Of a stretch of DNA of 64,000 nucleotides, positions 54,484-64,000 are shown one piece after another (position 1 is the stretch's first letter; each line of letters starts with the position of its first letter). The notes beneath the pieces were generated by a model. It made no database searches, had not been told where the DNA came from, and worked only from the letters and a program-made list of their open reading frames with translations. This DNA comes from Hyparrhenia diplandra. Lineage: Eukaryota > Streptophyta > Magnoliopsida > Poales > Poaceae. Both the position numbers and the translations under genes were made by a program. The DNA lies in contig JADLZK010001186.1 of assembly GCA_015847255.1 (NCBI GenBank), forward strand, positions 62,001 through 126,000. Reading direction: 5' to 3'.

Positions 54484-55339
54484 TTTCCGGCTCCCAGCGC
54501 TTAATCAATCGGCTCAGCACCGGCTAATCCTGCTCCTAATGTACAGGCGGCCCAGCAGCCCGCCTCATCTTCCGTCGTCGACTCGTCGTGGCCGCCGGTA
54601 CCCCCAAAACACCATGCGTGCTGCTCGAAGCGCTCCCCACGGGATATACCGCCGCCAGATTCGTCCGTAATGGCCTCCACTGCCCTCGCCCGGCGCTCGA
54701 CGTCGTCGCGCCCGATTTGGTGCCTGTACTTCAGATCCGCCGGCACCACCACGATATCATCTCTGCTGGTCCGGTAATCTCTCTAATTTTGCAGCTTTCG
54801 TGTTATTGCTGGAATTCAGGGTGGGTGAGCCATCTGATATTTTATTTTTTCCCTAATATACGCAGGTACTGAGCCCAGCGTTGGATGAGTCCGGTGGGAA
54901 ACAGGCCGACAGCGTAGCTCAGTATTTGTTATTACTCCCCAAAATCTGCTGTAGGGGTCGTCGCTCTCTATACGCATCGGATTACAAGTCAAGGGAATAG
55001 GACTTACTAGCACATTTGCTTTGCCTGGGAAAGAATCAGTGCATCTTGTCATTTTTAAGAACTTGCTTTTATCTGTGCATAGCACAAATGCTGTAAAATA
55101 CAGAGATGATTCTTTTATTCTGGAATAAAATATGGCCTTTTGAGCCTTCTGTTCTACACTTCTACCACATCGGATGATTTACGTTGTTACAGAATCTTGG
55201 CATATATGTATAAGCACAGGTCCGGACATCTTAGCATGCTAAAAAGTATCAGATCAATATAGTAACAGTTCTAGTTGTAAAAAAAAAAAAAAACATAATA
55301 AGAGTTTTGCAAAGTGAGATATTAATGGACAGAACACAG
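54484..55339. other. non-transposase part of the MULE
   Basis: A GC-rich piece at about 54560-54780 has a plus-strand ATG frame (MASTALARRSTSSRPIW) followed by CCGGTAATCTCTC, a possible splice donor. It may be a captured first exon of a host gene; I do not recognise it. Confidence 0.35.
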
Positions 55340-58300
55340 TTACATATTTTCATCGAAATGTAACTTCCTAGAAGACGACGACGTTGCAGCATCTTGGTGA
55401 ACTCCAAGTAAAAGATGTGTAAATCCTCCAGGGATATATGGTGCAGACATGGCAGAAGATTGCTCAACCATAAAATTTGTTCTATCTGGCATTGTGGCAC
55501 AAAGCATATCCATCTTGTAGCAACTGGGAAGGCATGGTTGAAGCATTTGTAAAGTTCGACATAGTAGTAGTTCCACCACTGCCACCAGCATTAAGGTCCT
55601 GTGTTCATAAAATTTTCTGTATAATCAAATAAAATAGGAAAAAGGAATAATGAGTCAATTGATGACTTACGATGCATTGGTTCATATCAACACTTGCATC
55701 TCTATTTTCTGTAGCCTGATTTGTATCTCCTGTACACAAAACAATATGAAAAATTACTACAGAAGTGACAACGTTGAAAATAAATAAGCTAGAAAACTAC
55801 GGGATCAATATACCTTTCTTCTTAGCACTTTTCTTCTTTTTCCCTGTATTTTTTTTTCAAGTACGTTTGTGACCCTTTTTTTCTTTGGACCTTTCACCAC
55901 ATGAGGAATTTTAAATGATATTCTATCTTTTAATGGGTCCATTGCACAACCAGCTGAAACTTGGGGAACCTCATCAGATTTCTCTTGTATCTTGCTCAGA
56001 GAAACATCAGCGTCAAATCCAATTTTGCATGCCTTCCTCCAAATCCACGAAGAAGTTCTTTTGATTGTGAACACTTCAATGCTATGGATGTTGCCATTCG
56101 CGAGATACGGGCAGCCCATGACTGGTTACTTTCCATCACACTTTCTTGTTTGTCAACATAGAATCCTCTTTTTGCATACTTTGTCCATCTTCCCAATATA
56201 TAATCGCGATGGCAAAATAAAAATATTATTTGCATTTAAGACTTTCAGGGGCGTGCTTGCACAATATACCTGCAAGATAAATAGTCAATTTACATCCTTT
56301 CATGTTATATTACAAACTTACGGAACTTAGAAAATGTGTTTACATACCTATACATTCAAACTTTCTGCAAGAACATGTAGCTGTCATATCAACATTGTTG
56401 AGGCTGAACTCTTGCTCCATGATTAAGCGTACATATGTGCAACCTCATATGTCAAGATTGACCCATCAGTTTGTAACAATTTCAAGAGAATGAGAATTGT
56501 TCTTTAAACTCATCCTCAAACTCGAATACATCCTTTTTGTATATGATTCAGCCTTGATCTTTAACATGGGTAAATCTGCGATGCAAATGCTTGGGGTTTT
56601 AGTCTTGAATTAAAATCTGCATCTAGCTCATTTTCACGAAGACTAGCGAAACTTTATCACATTCAACAAGGAGTTACGAATGTCCAAGTCTCCTCGAAAT
56701 CTTTTCTTAAATACATTGTTCATTCCTTCGCTCCTTTGAGTTGAGTTCATGTCGGCCGTAAAAAGTCGCGGTAGGCGGCAGCCCACTTTTTCCCTTAAAT
56801 CATATAAATTTTTCATCCATTCATTCTCCTCAAGGTTATACTCGGACAATGATTCATTCCATACGGATGAAAATAGGCTTCGGACTGTCTTCATAGACAC
56901 ATCTCTTAAAAGCTGGTAGAAACTTATCAGGATGCTTCTGAATAATGTGCCCCAAATGCTTAGCGGCATTAACATATATGTGAAACAAACAAAAGGCGAT
57001 GATTAGTATTTTTAAATACATAAGCAATTGCTCCGCCATGGCTGCATTTTGATCAGTGAAAATGGTGCTTGGATGCTTGCCCGACATGGCTTGTAGGAAG
57101 GTTTCAAATATGAGACGAATGATTCAATACTCTCATTAAATATCAATGCTGCCCCAAAAAATTATTGTTTGTTTGTGATGGTTGGTTCCAAGGATTGGAG
57201 CAAAGGCATTTCAAACTTATTAGTCTGAAATGTGGTGTCAAATGACACGGCGTCTCCAAAGCATGCATAATCCATGATAGATTGACCATACGCCCAAAAG
57301 AAATTAGCTATCCAGACCATCTTCCTCATCTACTTCAATCGCGCAAAAAATGTCCGGATCCTCTACTTGCTTATTCTTCAAGTATTCCAGCAATGTTTGT
57401 GCATCATTTGACTCTAAGTACTTTCTTGCTCCTCGTCCAATAGCATTATTACAGTCCATCCTTGATAATGGAACTTTGTCAGCTCCTCCATAAAACTCCT
57501 TCATGAACTCATGAACTCTTCATATTCATCCCGGCTTCCCCTAATCGACCAATTAGCACCCTATCGCGCATACGTAACACGTCGTTGGGACCTCAGCTTG
57601 TGCAATTTATTTGGATTGGCAAGATAATGATTGTGATCAAGTATAACTTTCGCATTGTCCAAATTCCCTCTTTGCTAACTGCGGGCCGAACCACGAGCAT
57701 CACAACTTTGTTCTTGTAATGTCTTTTGTTGATGTGCGGTTTTCGTCGATATCCTTCATTCGCGCAAATTATATATTTCTGATATATAGTTTTATCTTCT
57801 CGGGTACAGTATAGCTCTTTCTAATCTTGAACCCAGCCTTACGGGCATAGGTATTGTACATCTTGTAAGCTTTGTCCTCACGAATCAAAAGTCATACCAA
57901 CCGAGGAGTGATTATACTTTCTTTGATTGTATCGACCTCCTATTGTAAAATAGATTCACATTTAAAGTTATGTAAACATTAATTAGTACATGGGCATGGC
58001 AATTGGATTGACATATAAACTAACATGGCATAGCTCAATTTCCTCTTGTCCCTCGGGTTCAGGTGACTCCGAAACAAACGCTGTCGTGGGTAATGTGGAC
58101 GGCGATTCAAATACAACAGATTGCAACCTCGGCATGGCAATTGGATTGATGTTTCCCTTCATAAACCACATGTTCACACGTTCTAATTAATAAATATTCC
58201 TTTAGAAAACATTAGCACAAACGCCTGTACCAATCTATCCATGCATACATACCTGAACTGTATCATAAGCTTTGTCCGACGAATTCGCTTTGGCCGCATC

Positions 58301-58420
58301 GGCGTCACTATCCGCAGCAGCAGGGTTAACCTCCATGGTGCTTGCTTGTGCAGCTGATGGCCTGCGTGGTTGCCTTCTAAGTACGGCGGCTGCGAAGATC
58401 GCATCTACTATCTCCCGCCA
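55340..58420 (-). pseudogene. FAR1-related MULE transposase, with introns, frameshifted
   Basis: On the minus strand the N-terminal exon (MEVNPAAADSDADAAKANS, from about 58336) is followed by a FAR1 DNA-binding domain (KAYKMYNTYARKAGFKIRKS, about 57875-57815). The central part FYGGADKVP leads to the MULE transposase domain (IFTDQNAAMAEQ at about 57060, FHIYVNAAKHLGHI at about 56975) and STQRSEGMNNVFKKRF. A SWIM zinc finger follows, ATCSCRKFECIG (56390-56350), with ILCKHAP after an intron whose donor GGTATGTAAAC and acceptor CTTGCAG are visible. The tail reads IGRWTKYAKRGF and a Lys-rich GPKKKRVTN segment. Stops and frame changes lie at 57170-57300 and 57500-57800. Within an inverted-repeat pair it is best read as the transposase of a Jittery/FAR1-type element rather than a light-signalling factor. 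Confidence 0.75.
57991..58153. repeat. short direct repeat in FAR1 5' part
   Basis: GGCATGGCAATTGGATTGA occurs at about 57993 and 58131, 138 bp apart. This suggests a small local duplication in the N-terminal exon region. Confidence 0.6.
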
Positions 58421-58644
58421 CAAGGAAACTGTTTGCGGCGGTTTCCCGTATACGAAGGAAGCCAACGTGGGAGCAACTAGCGTGCGTAAAGAAGCCAATC
58501 CTGATTAGCCGGCAGATCGAGCCAATTAGCCGGTCTTGGAGCGTACAGCAATTGGAGCCTAGCCAAGCCAGCCGAGGGGAGCCCGTGCACGGAGCCGGAA
58601 ATCACCTGGCCACGCGTCGTGCTTTTTACTGGGTGTACGCACGG

Positions 58645-59214
58645 TGCCGCGTACGGACCATACGAACCCAATTTTTTTCCCAGGGACCCGATTTGCTTGT
58701 GCAAACAACATGACAGCTGATCGGGCCCGCCTGTCAGGGTCTCGGGGACACAATGGCACATCACATCATCATGTGCTTGTTCAAGCCCTCAAAAAGTCAG
58801 CAGAAAGCCTTCTCACCTGCCACCTGCATGCATGGCCCATATGTGCTTTTTTTTAGCGATACCCATATGTTGTTGGTCTTGTGGACTTGATTCACGCGTT
58901 GCTTTGTCAAAAATGGTTAGGCCCATTCTCGGGACAGCCCTGACTGACTGCACACAACATTTGGGGATGGATATCTAGTGAGGCCGGCCCATTACCTTCC
59001 ACCAGCACGCCAGCGGGCTGTGTTAAGTTCATGTAAAGTTTTGGGTGTCACATCTCATATGCTGGCATACAAGTATTAAATATGGACAGATAAAATAATA
59101 AATTACACAATCCCTTTGAATGAGTTGAGATTGCTAACCACGCTTCCCACGCAGTCTAAGCTCAGGCTGAATACTGAACATAATCCCTTTAAATTACACA
59201 ATCCAAGTCAAATT
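58645..59214. other. intergenic, no gene seen
   Basis: No supported gene between the MULE and the third NLR fragment. Confidence 0.4.
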
Positions 59215-59640
59215 ACTGGCTCGGCCACTACTGAGCAGGTTGCTGGAGCTCCATTATCTAGGATTGGGCATCGGGTTCATGTTGTCCCCAGCCAGAATAC
59301 TGAACATCAGTGACAGTGATGATTCCTGCTTCCCAAAGCTGAGTGCGTCAAACTGATGAATTCAATGTTCTCGTTCATTGCCAACAGAGACGACATGAGG
59401 GTTTCATTTCATATATGGGGATTAGACATCTCCACAACCTTTGTTTCTGATGATGAAAACAAGAGCTCCACCATTTGTAGCAAATGCGCAGCAGCACCTC
59501 GCTTCGTGCCAAGACTACAAGTTCTTCACTTTTATGTCAGTTTTTGCAGATCCCATTCCTAAGTCAATGTAAAACCTTGGGAACACCTCTGTCCACTCTA
59601 GGAAATCAATGCGGATCTATACAGCAGGCGGAGCTGCGGT
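59215..59640 (+). pseudogene. NLR fragment 3 (LRR end only)
   Basis: Matches the 3' LRR part of NLR 2 (52620-53300): AACATCAGTGACAGTGATG, then a frame with FSFIANRDDMRVSFHIWGLD (compare VANKRRQRVSFHIWNG) and AAPRFVPRLQVLHF. Everything upstream is missing and the end is truncated at about 59640. The normal NLR 3' flank resumes only at about 62770, because other DNA was inserted between. Confidence 0.8.
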
Positions 59641-60129
59641 CCCCCCCAATTCGATCCAATTAGTTTGATGTTGATTTACTTACATGGCCTTCATATAATT
59701 TTATTTGGGTCTTGCTACTGTATTCGGGCTTGGACCATCCTACAATGCATCAGCGCAACATTTATGGTGCATATGCACAACTTGTTCACATGGAATGGCG
59801 GGCCGCAAAGCGAGACCGGCGCCGAAGAGCTGCCGCCTCTCCTCTTCAATTAAATCGTCGCCTCTCCATCAATTTAGAAATCCCTAACCCTTGTTGCCAT
59901 AGCGGTATGGCGCCAACCGACCATGACTACACGGGACCACGAAGGTCGCGACTCGCGATAGGAAGCGCGGCCGATCAGCCATACTCTAGGAGTTCATGAG
60001 TCCAGGTCGGGAAGACCTAATCATCATGCGATCAGTAAGGAAATAATCAAGCCATCAAGGTAACTTAAGAACTTAGTGATGCTTTGTTAGATAATCACTT
60101 TTATTTAGCTAATGTTCATGACTCATCAG

Positions 60130-60133
<4 letters not shown>
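59641..60133. other. intergenic, no gene seen
   Basis: Part of the DNA that separates the NLR fragment from its own 3' flank. No domain recognised. Confidence 0.4.

Positions 60134-60224
<91 letters not shown>
60134..60224. repeat. (TA)n microsatellite, about 45 units
   Basis: An uninterrupted TA run of about 90 bp. Length is likely to vary between individuals and may be misassembled. The open frame through it is meaningless. Confidence 0.95.
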
Positions 60225-60226
<2 letters not shown>

Positions 60227-60535
60227 TAATTTGGAGTATTGGACATTGTTTCTCGAAGAATAATCAATGTACTCAAAAAGAGGACACTAGGTTCTTTTGT
60301 CAATAAGAATATTAGTGTTAGTGTTACTTGTTCTAACGAGGACACAATTGAAGATAAAATTGATAATTGGCTTGAAACACAACAAGAAAGATGAAGAGGT
60401 TGCGAGAGGGTGAATTGTGAAGATACATGTTATATAATGTCCCTCATTTTTTAAATGTTGTTCCAAATCAATTTTGTAGATGGCAAATACTTAGCATTTT
60501 TTCTTTGCGAGATTGATTCCCCTGATTTTTTTAAA

Positions 60536-60650
60536 TAGCGCCATTGGCGCTATATAGCGGCTAGAAAGCGCTATCGCGATGGCCATTAGCGCGCTATATC
60601 GGCTATATAGCGCCAAATAAGCGCCACTATAAGCGCCCGAGAAATAGGGT
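60536..60650. repeat. cluster of GCGCTATATAGCG palindromes
   Basis: GCGCTATATAGCG, GCGCTATCGCGAT, GCGCGCTATATCGGCTATATAGCGC and GCGCTTA-type words overlap within about 115 bp, giving several foldable palindromes. Similar clusters are the ends of some hAT-like elements, but no target duplication was found. Confidence 0.7.
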
Positions 60651-60796
60651 TTTGTTGAAGCTCACACTAAATTTGTTAGCCCGTGATTTAAAAACAGGGG
60701 AATTATTCGGCTTGTTCTAACTCTACCAATTTCAACAACTACATCGAGAATGTGCAATCTATAATGAATCTTGTGAAGACAAGACTCCGGCGAAAT

Positions 60797-62363
60797 AATT
60801 AGTAGAGAACCTCACATCGATGACAAAACACTTTCATCGCGAGAAGATGCCAAATTCGTCATTTGAAAACGTTCTCACGGCGAATTAGTGATGAATTTCA
60901 AATCGTCATAGAAGCGGCGCCACATTTGGCGCACCATGGCGAATCATGAAATTTTGTCATCAAAGTGCTTTTTTCCATGACGAACAATCATTCGTCATGG
61001 AACAACTCATATTCTATGACTAAGATAAAACATTACTAATTTCGTCATGGAAGTGGCGCCTTGTGGCGCCGCCTATAAAGTCCCACGGAGCCCACTTACA
61101 TCGGCACCCGGGCCCACCCTTACATCTTGCAATTCTCTAAGAAACAAGAATGTCCTCATAGACCGAATGTCCTCATAGACCAACACAATTTTTTTTCGAT
61201 CCACTTTGTTCTCACTCTTACGCATCCGGGAAGGACTTCCCGGTCGGTCAGCCATCCCCAAATTTCTACAAGCCAAGCACGCTTAACTTTGGAGTTGTTT
61301 GGATTGAGACTTCCTGAAAGGAAGTTACAACTTGTTATCATGAGTATTCTATCAATCTTATTAAGCCTTGTGCCGGGATGTCACATGCTCACCACCTTTG
61401 GAGACCTCGGTGGGACCACGGTGGTGGGTCCCACCTATGGTGGCCCACCGATTCTGTTTTGTGGGACCATGGTCGACATGGAATACTAGGAGGGTCGTGG
61501 GGCCACTATAGCGTGGGTCCATGGTCATGGGGCCCCCCCTGTGGTGTCCACTTATGCAGTTCAGTGAGATCATGGTGGTAGAGCCCACGTTGACGTGGAA
61601 GGCACGTGGTCGTGGGACTGGGCCCACCTATGATTCCCACCGATTATATCCATTATGACCAAGTTGGTGGGGTCCACGACGAAGTGATCCCACGTGGCAG
61701 TATGACCACTACATCGTGGGACCATGGTGGTGGGGTCCACGTCACAATGTGGACTTGGGATGCTACATTTGTTATCTAGTTCTGTCTTATGGGACCACGG
61801 TGGTGGGGATAGTGGTGGTGGGGCCCTAGTTGATGTGGAACGCCACATAATAGCGGGACCAGTACAGTGTGGGACCACTATGGTGGGGTCCGCGTCGACG
61901 CGGGTGGGACCGTGGAGGTGGGGCCCATGTATTTGGAATGCCACGTGGCTTACAACATGAGACCGCTATGGTGGGTCCACGTCGCCCACGTCGATAGTAG
62001 TGGGGACCGTGGTGCCTACACCTACGACCTAGGGCCAGACCCACACTTACATGTGGGACCCATATTGGTGCTGAAGCATGGACATTACTATTTTGTGACG
62101 ATGAGTATGTTGTTATGTAATGAAAGTTTGCATTCATCATTGGTTTCCCCCAGGTTAGAGGCGGAATGATTATCTATGACAAAGCGAGGTTTCTTGTTTT
62201 GTGACACTATATTGCTTTTTCGTCATTATTTTTAGTGGCTTCAGGCTCGTCACTCGTGATGCGTGACGAAGTTACAAAATTCATCACTAAAAACTACAAT
62301 TGCATGACGAAATTTCAAATCGTCACAAGGAAATCGTCATAGAAGATCACATTTTTACTAATG
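60797..62363. mobile_element. CACTA-like non-autonomous element
   Basis: Inverted ends AATTAGTAGAGAACCTCACAT and CATTAGTAAAAATGTGATCT (inverse of the right end) resemble CACTAGTA-type ends with the first bases changed. Inverted words such as ATTTCAAATCGTCA and TTCGTCAT recur near both ends. The interior holds a GTGGGACC-rich repeat region. No transposase. A 3-bp duplication is not evident, so the boundary is approximate. Confidence 0.5.
61380..62035. repeat. degenerate GTGGGACCAC / GGTCCACGT repeat block
   Basis: Over 650 bp the words GTGGGACCA, GGTGGGG(T)CCACGT and their inverses alternate in variable units of about 40-60 bp, with many local palindromes. It leaves long open frames on both strands with Pro/Thr/His-rich or Gly/Val-rich translations, an effect of the repeat and not a gene. 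Confidence 0.75.
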
Positions 62364-63379
62364 GGAGTTGATTTTCTAAGATATTGCTTGATAATCTACA
62401 TCGAGAAGGACATTGCAATTGAGTTCACAACTGATACAATAATTAAACATTCTATGATATGAAAACACGTAGAGTAAGACTAAAATGAAAATGTTAGTTC
62501 CTATGAATACTTTTTGCACGCAATTAACTTTTATGCTATAAAAATATGAAACTATGACTTGATATGTGATACATTTGGTATATCCAATCTTCATTTTCTA
62601 TGGCAGTTCAATTATAGCAAACTGATTATTTGTACCGTCCCCCCCCCGCGTTCAAATTATTGGCTCCCCAACCATCCCACACTCAACATGAAAAAAAAAG
62701 AGATTATATCATCCCCAAGTAGTACAAAAATCCAACTTTCCATAAGTTTTTAGATTACTACTACTACTACTACCATGCACTTATTTAATTAATTCTCACA
62801 TCCTTACCACATGTTTTTCAAGTACCGTGTACTCAAGTAATTACCATATATTTGCAAAATTTCATCAATTAACTTCGGCACACCATATCTAATGAGAAGG
62901 GAACAATACTTCATGATTAGCTCAACAAAAATAACTTTGGGGGACTGGATCTATCATCAATATTTATTCACATCGGATAAATCTATTGCCATGCTAAGAT
63001 GGAAGATAAACTCCTACGTGCGAGGCGAGTTCAAATTTGAAAAAATACAAACACACCCATGATATGTCTAGCACTAAAACCTACACATATGTTTGGCGGC
63101 TTTTAAATTTACGTGATTGACAATTCTGAGAACAAATTGTTTTCGTGAGGAAGGTCTACGCCCAATTGCATGGTCAATAACGGTGGCGAGTCCATACCAT
63201 GAACCTCCGGAGCCAGTGAACTAATTCCTCGATCTATGAGACTTGGATAATCAAATAGAGCAGGAACTAATTCTGCTTTGTTCTAGATAGATTTCAGTGC
63301 TTGCTCTTTCTAGAATGGGATTTCTCAAGTTTGATGGGCCATCCCAGGGAAATTGGAGACCCTATATGAAACAAAAACA
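62364..63379. other. NLR downstream sequence, second copy
   Basis: From about 62690 on it matches the 3' flank of NLR 2 (53393-54035), ending near TTTCTCAAGTTTG. No gene. A C run lies at 62640-62647. Confidence 0.65.
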
Positions 63380-63735
63380 TGAGGCCTACTAGCCTAGAAA
63401 TAATAGTGATATGATAGTATGTAGTATATTGCAATCTATTACGCAACTCATACCAAGCTATCATGCTCAAAGCATGACGTACACCTGTCTCATGCTCTTT
63501 GAATCTCTTCCCAAGATGTGCCCAGTCATTATAACCCTCATTTGCCAACTGACCTTTTCGAAGCCCTTTTGTAAATAATTTACAGCTGAAGCTAAATGCT
63601 TTATCGAGTTCCACAAGCCAATCCCTTTCACAACTTTCTTCATTTGATAGAATTCTATTATAGGATAGTGAAGAAAATCTTCTAGAAAACATGTCCTTAG
63701 GCCCCTTCTGAATTGATAGGTCACTTCTAGGGCCC
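63380..63735 (-). pseudogene. TTF-type zinc finger / hAT transposase N-terminal fragment
   Basis: The minus-strand frames give RRFSSLSYNRILSNEES, DKAFSFSCKLFTKG and GYNDWAHLGKRFKEHE. This is the order of the TTF-type zinc-finger region (W/Y near the start, a C-x2-type cysteine with LF, then a GFxxW motif) found at the start of plant ZMYM1-like hAT proteins. One frame change splits it near 63610. The end is lost, where sequence returns to NLR-flank type DNA. Family assignment by motif order only. Confidence 0.55.
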
Positions 63736-64000
63736 TTTCCCGTCTTGGGTCAAATGTTTGTTCGTAAGCTCGATCGCCGGTTCCTAAGGCGACGGCGGCG
63801 GTAGGACTACCAGGAGACGGTAGAGACCTAACTGCTACTAGGAATTAGGATCGACAATTGAATTGAGTTGGGAACCAGCGGCTGGCAACAAGTAATATTC
63901 TATTGGGCTGTGACTTGTGTACGTCGGCTGCCATAGTTTGCTTGCTAATGGGCCAAAGCTGTTGTTGAGTGTATAGCTAATGTATATATTTGGAGGCCCA
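63736..64000. other. window end, no gene seen
   Basis: GC-rich start (CGACGGCGGCGG at about 63782) that could be the 5' leader of the minus-strand fragment, then unassigned DNA. Confidence 0.35.

Larger units (their letters stand above)
54453..58644. mobile_element. Mutator-like element with FAR1-type transposase
   Basis: A 31-bp inverted repeat with one mismatch lies at 54453-54483 and 58614-58644 (GCTTTTTACTGGG in its centre). More diverged inverted matches continue inward (TTTCCGGCTCC, CCGGCTAATC). Between them, on the minus strand, is a FAR1/MULE transposase. The outer ends and the 9-11-bp duplication were not found, so the true termini may lie slightly further out. Confidence 0.65.

Noticed and set aside
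55340..58420. A functional FAR1/FRS light-signalling transcription factor
   Set aside because: Frame breaks in the DNA-binding and central parts, plus flanking inverted repeats, point to a decayed transposase.
60112..60306. A frame of alternating Tyr-Ile
   Set aside because: It is a translation of the (TA)n microsatellite.
61361..62169. Pro/Thr/His-rich frames in the 61-62 kb region
   Set aside because: They follow from the GTGGGACC repeat words and are open on both strands.

Overview
This window is nuclear DNA from a flowering plant, almost certainly a grass (Poaceae). The evidence is the mix of families: Tekay- and Reina-type Ty3/gypsy retrotransposons, CACTA elements with 3-bp target duplications, Stowaway MITEs starting CTCCCTCC, L1 LINEs, hAT elements, a FAR1-type Mutator-like element, GC-rich intronless C2H2 zinc-finger genes and a decaying CC-NB-LRR cluster. 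No housekeeping gene is recognisable. Most of the sequence is transposon or gene-family debris, and nearly every coding region carries frameshifts.

Layout. 1-2690: repeats (CACTA-like fragment, tRNA-like/SINE-like piece, Stowaway MITE). About 2690-9735 (unit A) and 24063-29425 (unit B) are two diverged copies of one segment. Each has a promoter with a TATA box, a two-finger ZAT-like C2H2 zinc-finger gene, and a shared downstream stretch with an exon-like piece and a GC-rich piece. Unit A has a poly(A)-tailed retroposon inside the first codons of its gene, flanked by a 106-bp duplication, and a second truncated finger copy. Unit B carries two CACTA-type insertions, and unit A preserves their empty sites. 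Between the units is a Reina-type gypsy remnant on the minus strand, interrupted at 10062-23300 by a complete Tekay-type element (3.7-kb LTRs, 5-bp target duplication CCCAA).

29740-30512: another zinc-finger gene with two fingers and an LxLxL (EAR-like) end, split by two compensating frameshifts. About 30960-37900: a minus-strand DNA-transposon gene for a C48/Ulp1-like protease, broken apart by a plus-strand L1 LINE. 37985-40524: NLR remnant 1. 40884-41817 and 42271-43213: two hAT elements with clear 8-bp target duplications. 43222-49460: AT-rich DNA with MITEs, a SINE and small tandem repeats. 49462-53392: NLR 2, the most complete copy, with a broken P-loop frame. 54453-58644: a Mutator-like element with a FAR1-type transposase on the minus strand. 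59215-59640: NLR fragment 3. 60797-62363: a repeat-rich CACTA-like element. 63380-63735: a TTF-finger/hAT transposase fragment.

The most interesting item is in the Tekay element. A separate 187-residue ORF before gag starts with a close copy of the histone H3 N-terminal tail (matching R2, K4, T6, R8, K9, T11, G12, K14), followed by a coiled coil and an acidic tail. Its ATG sits one base after a consensus 3' splice site. The same element's integrase ends in a chromodomain-like segment, the class of domain that reads H3 tails. A caution for the whole window: differences between the two LTRs cluster at C/G-rich positions as small indels while AT-rich tracts are nearly identical. Some frameshifts may therefore be base-calling errors rather than decay.
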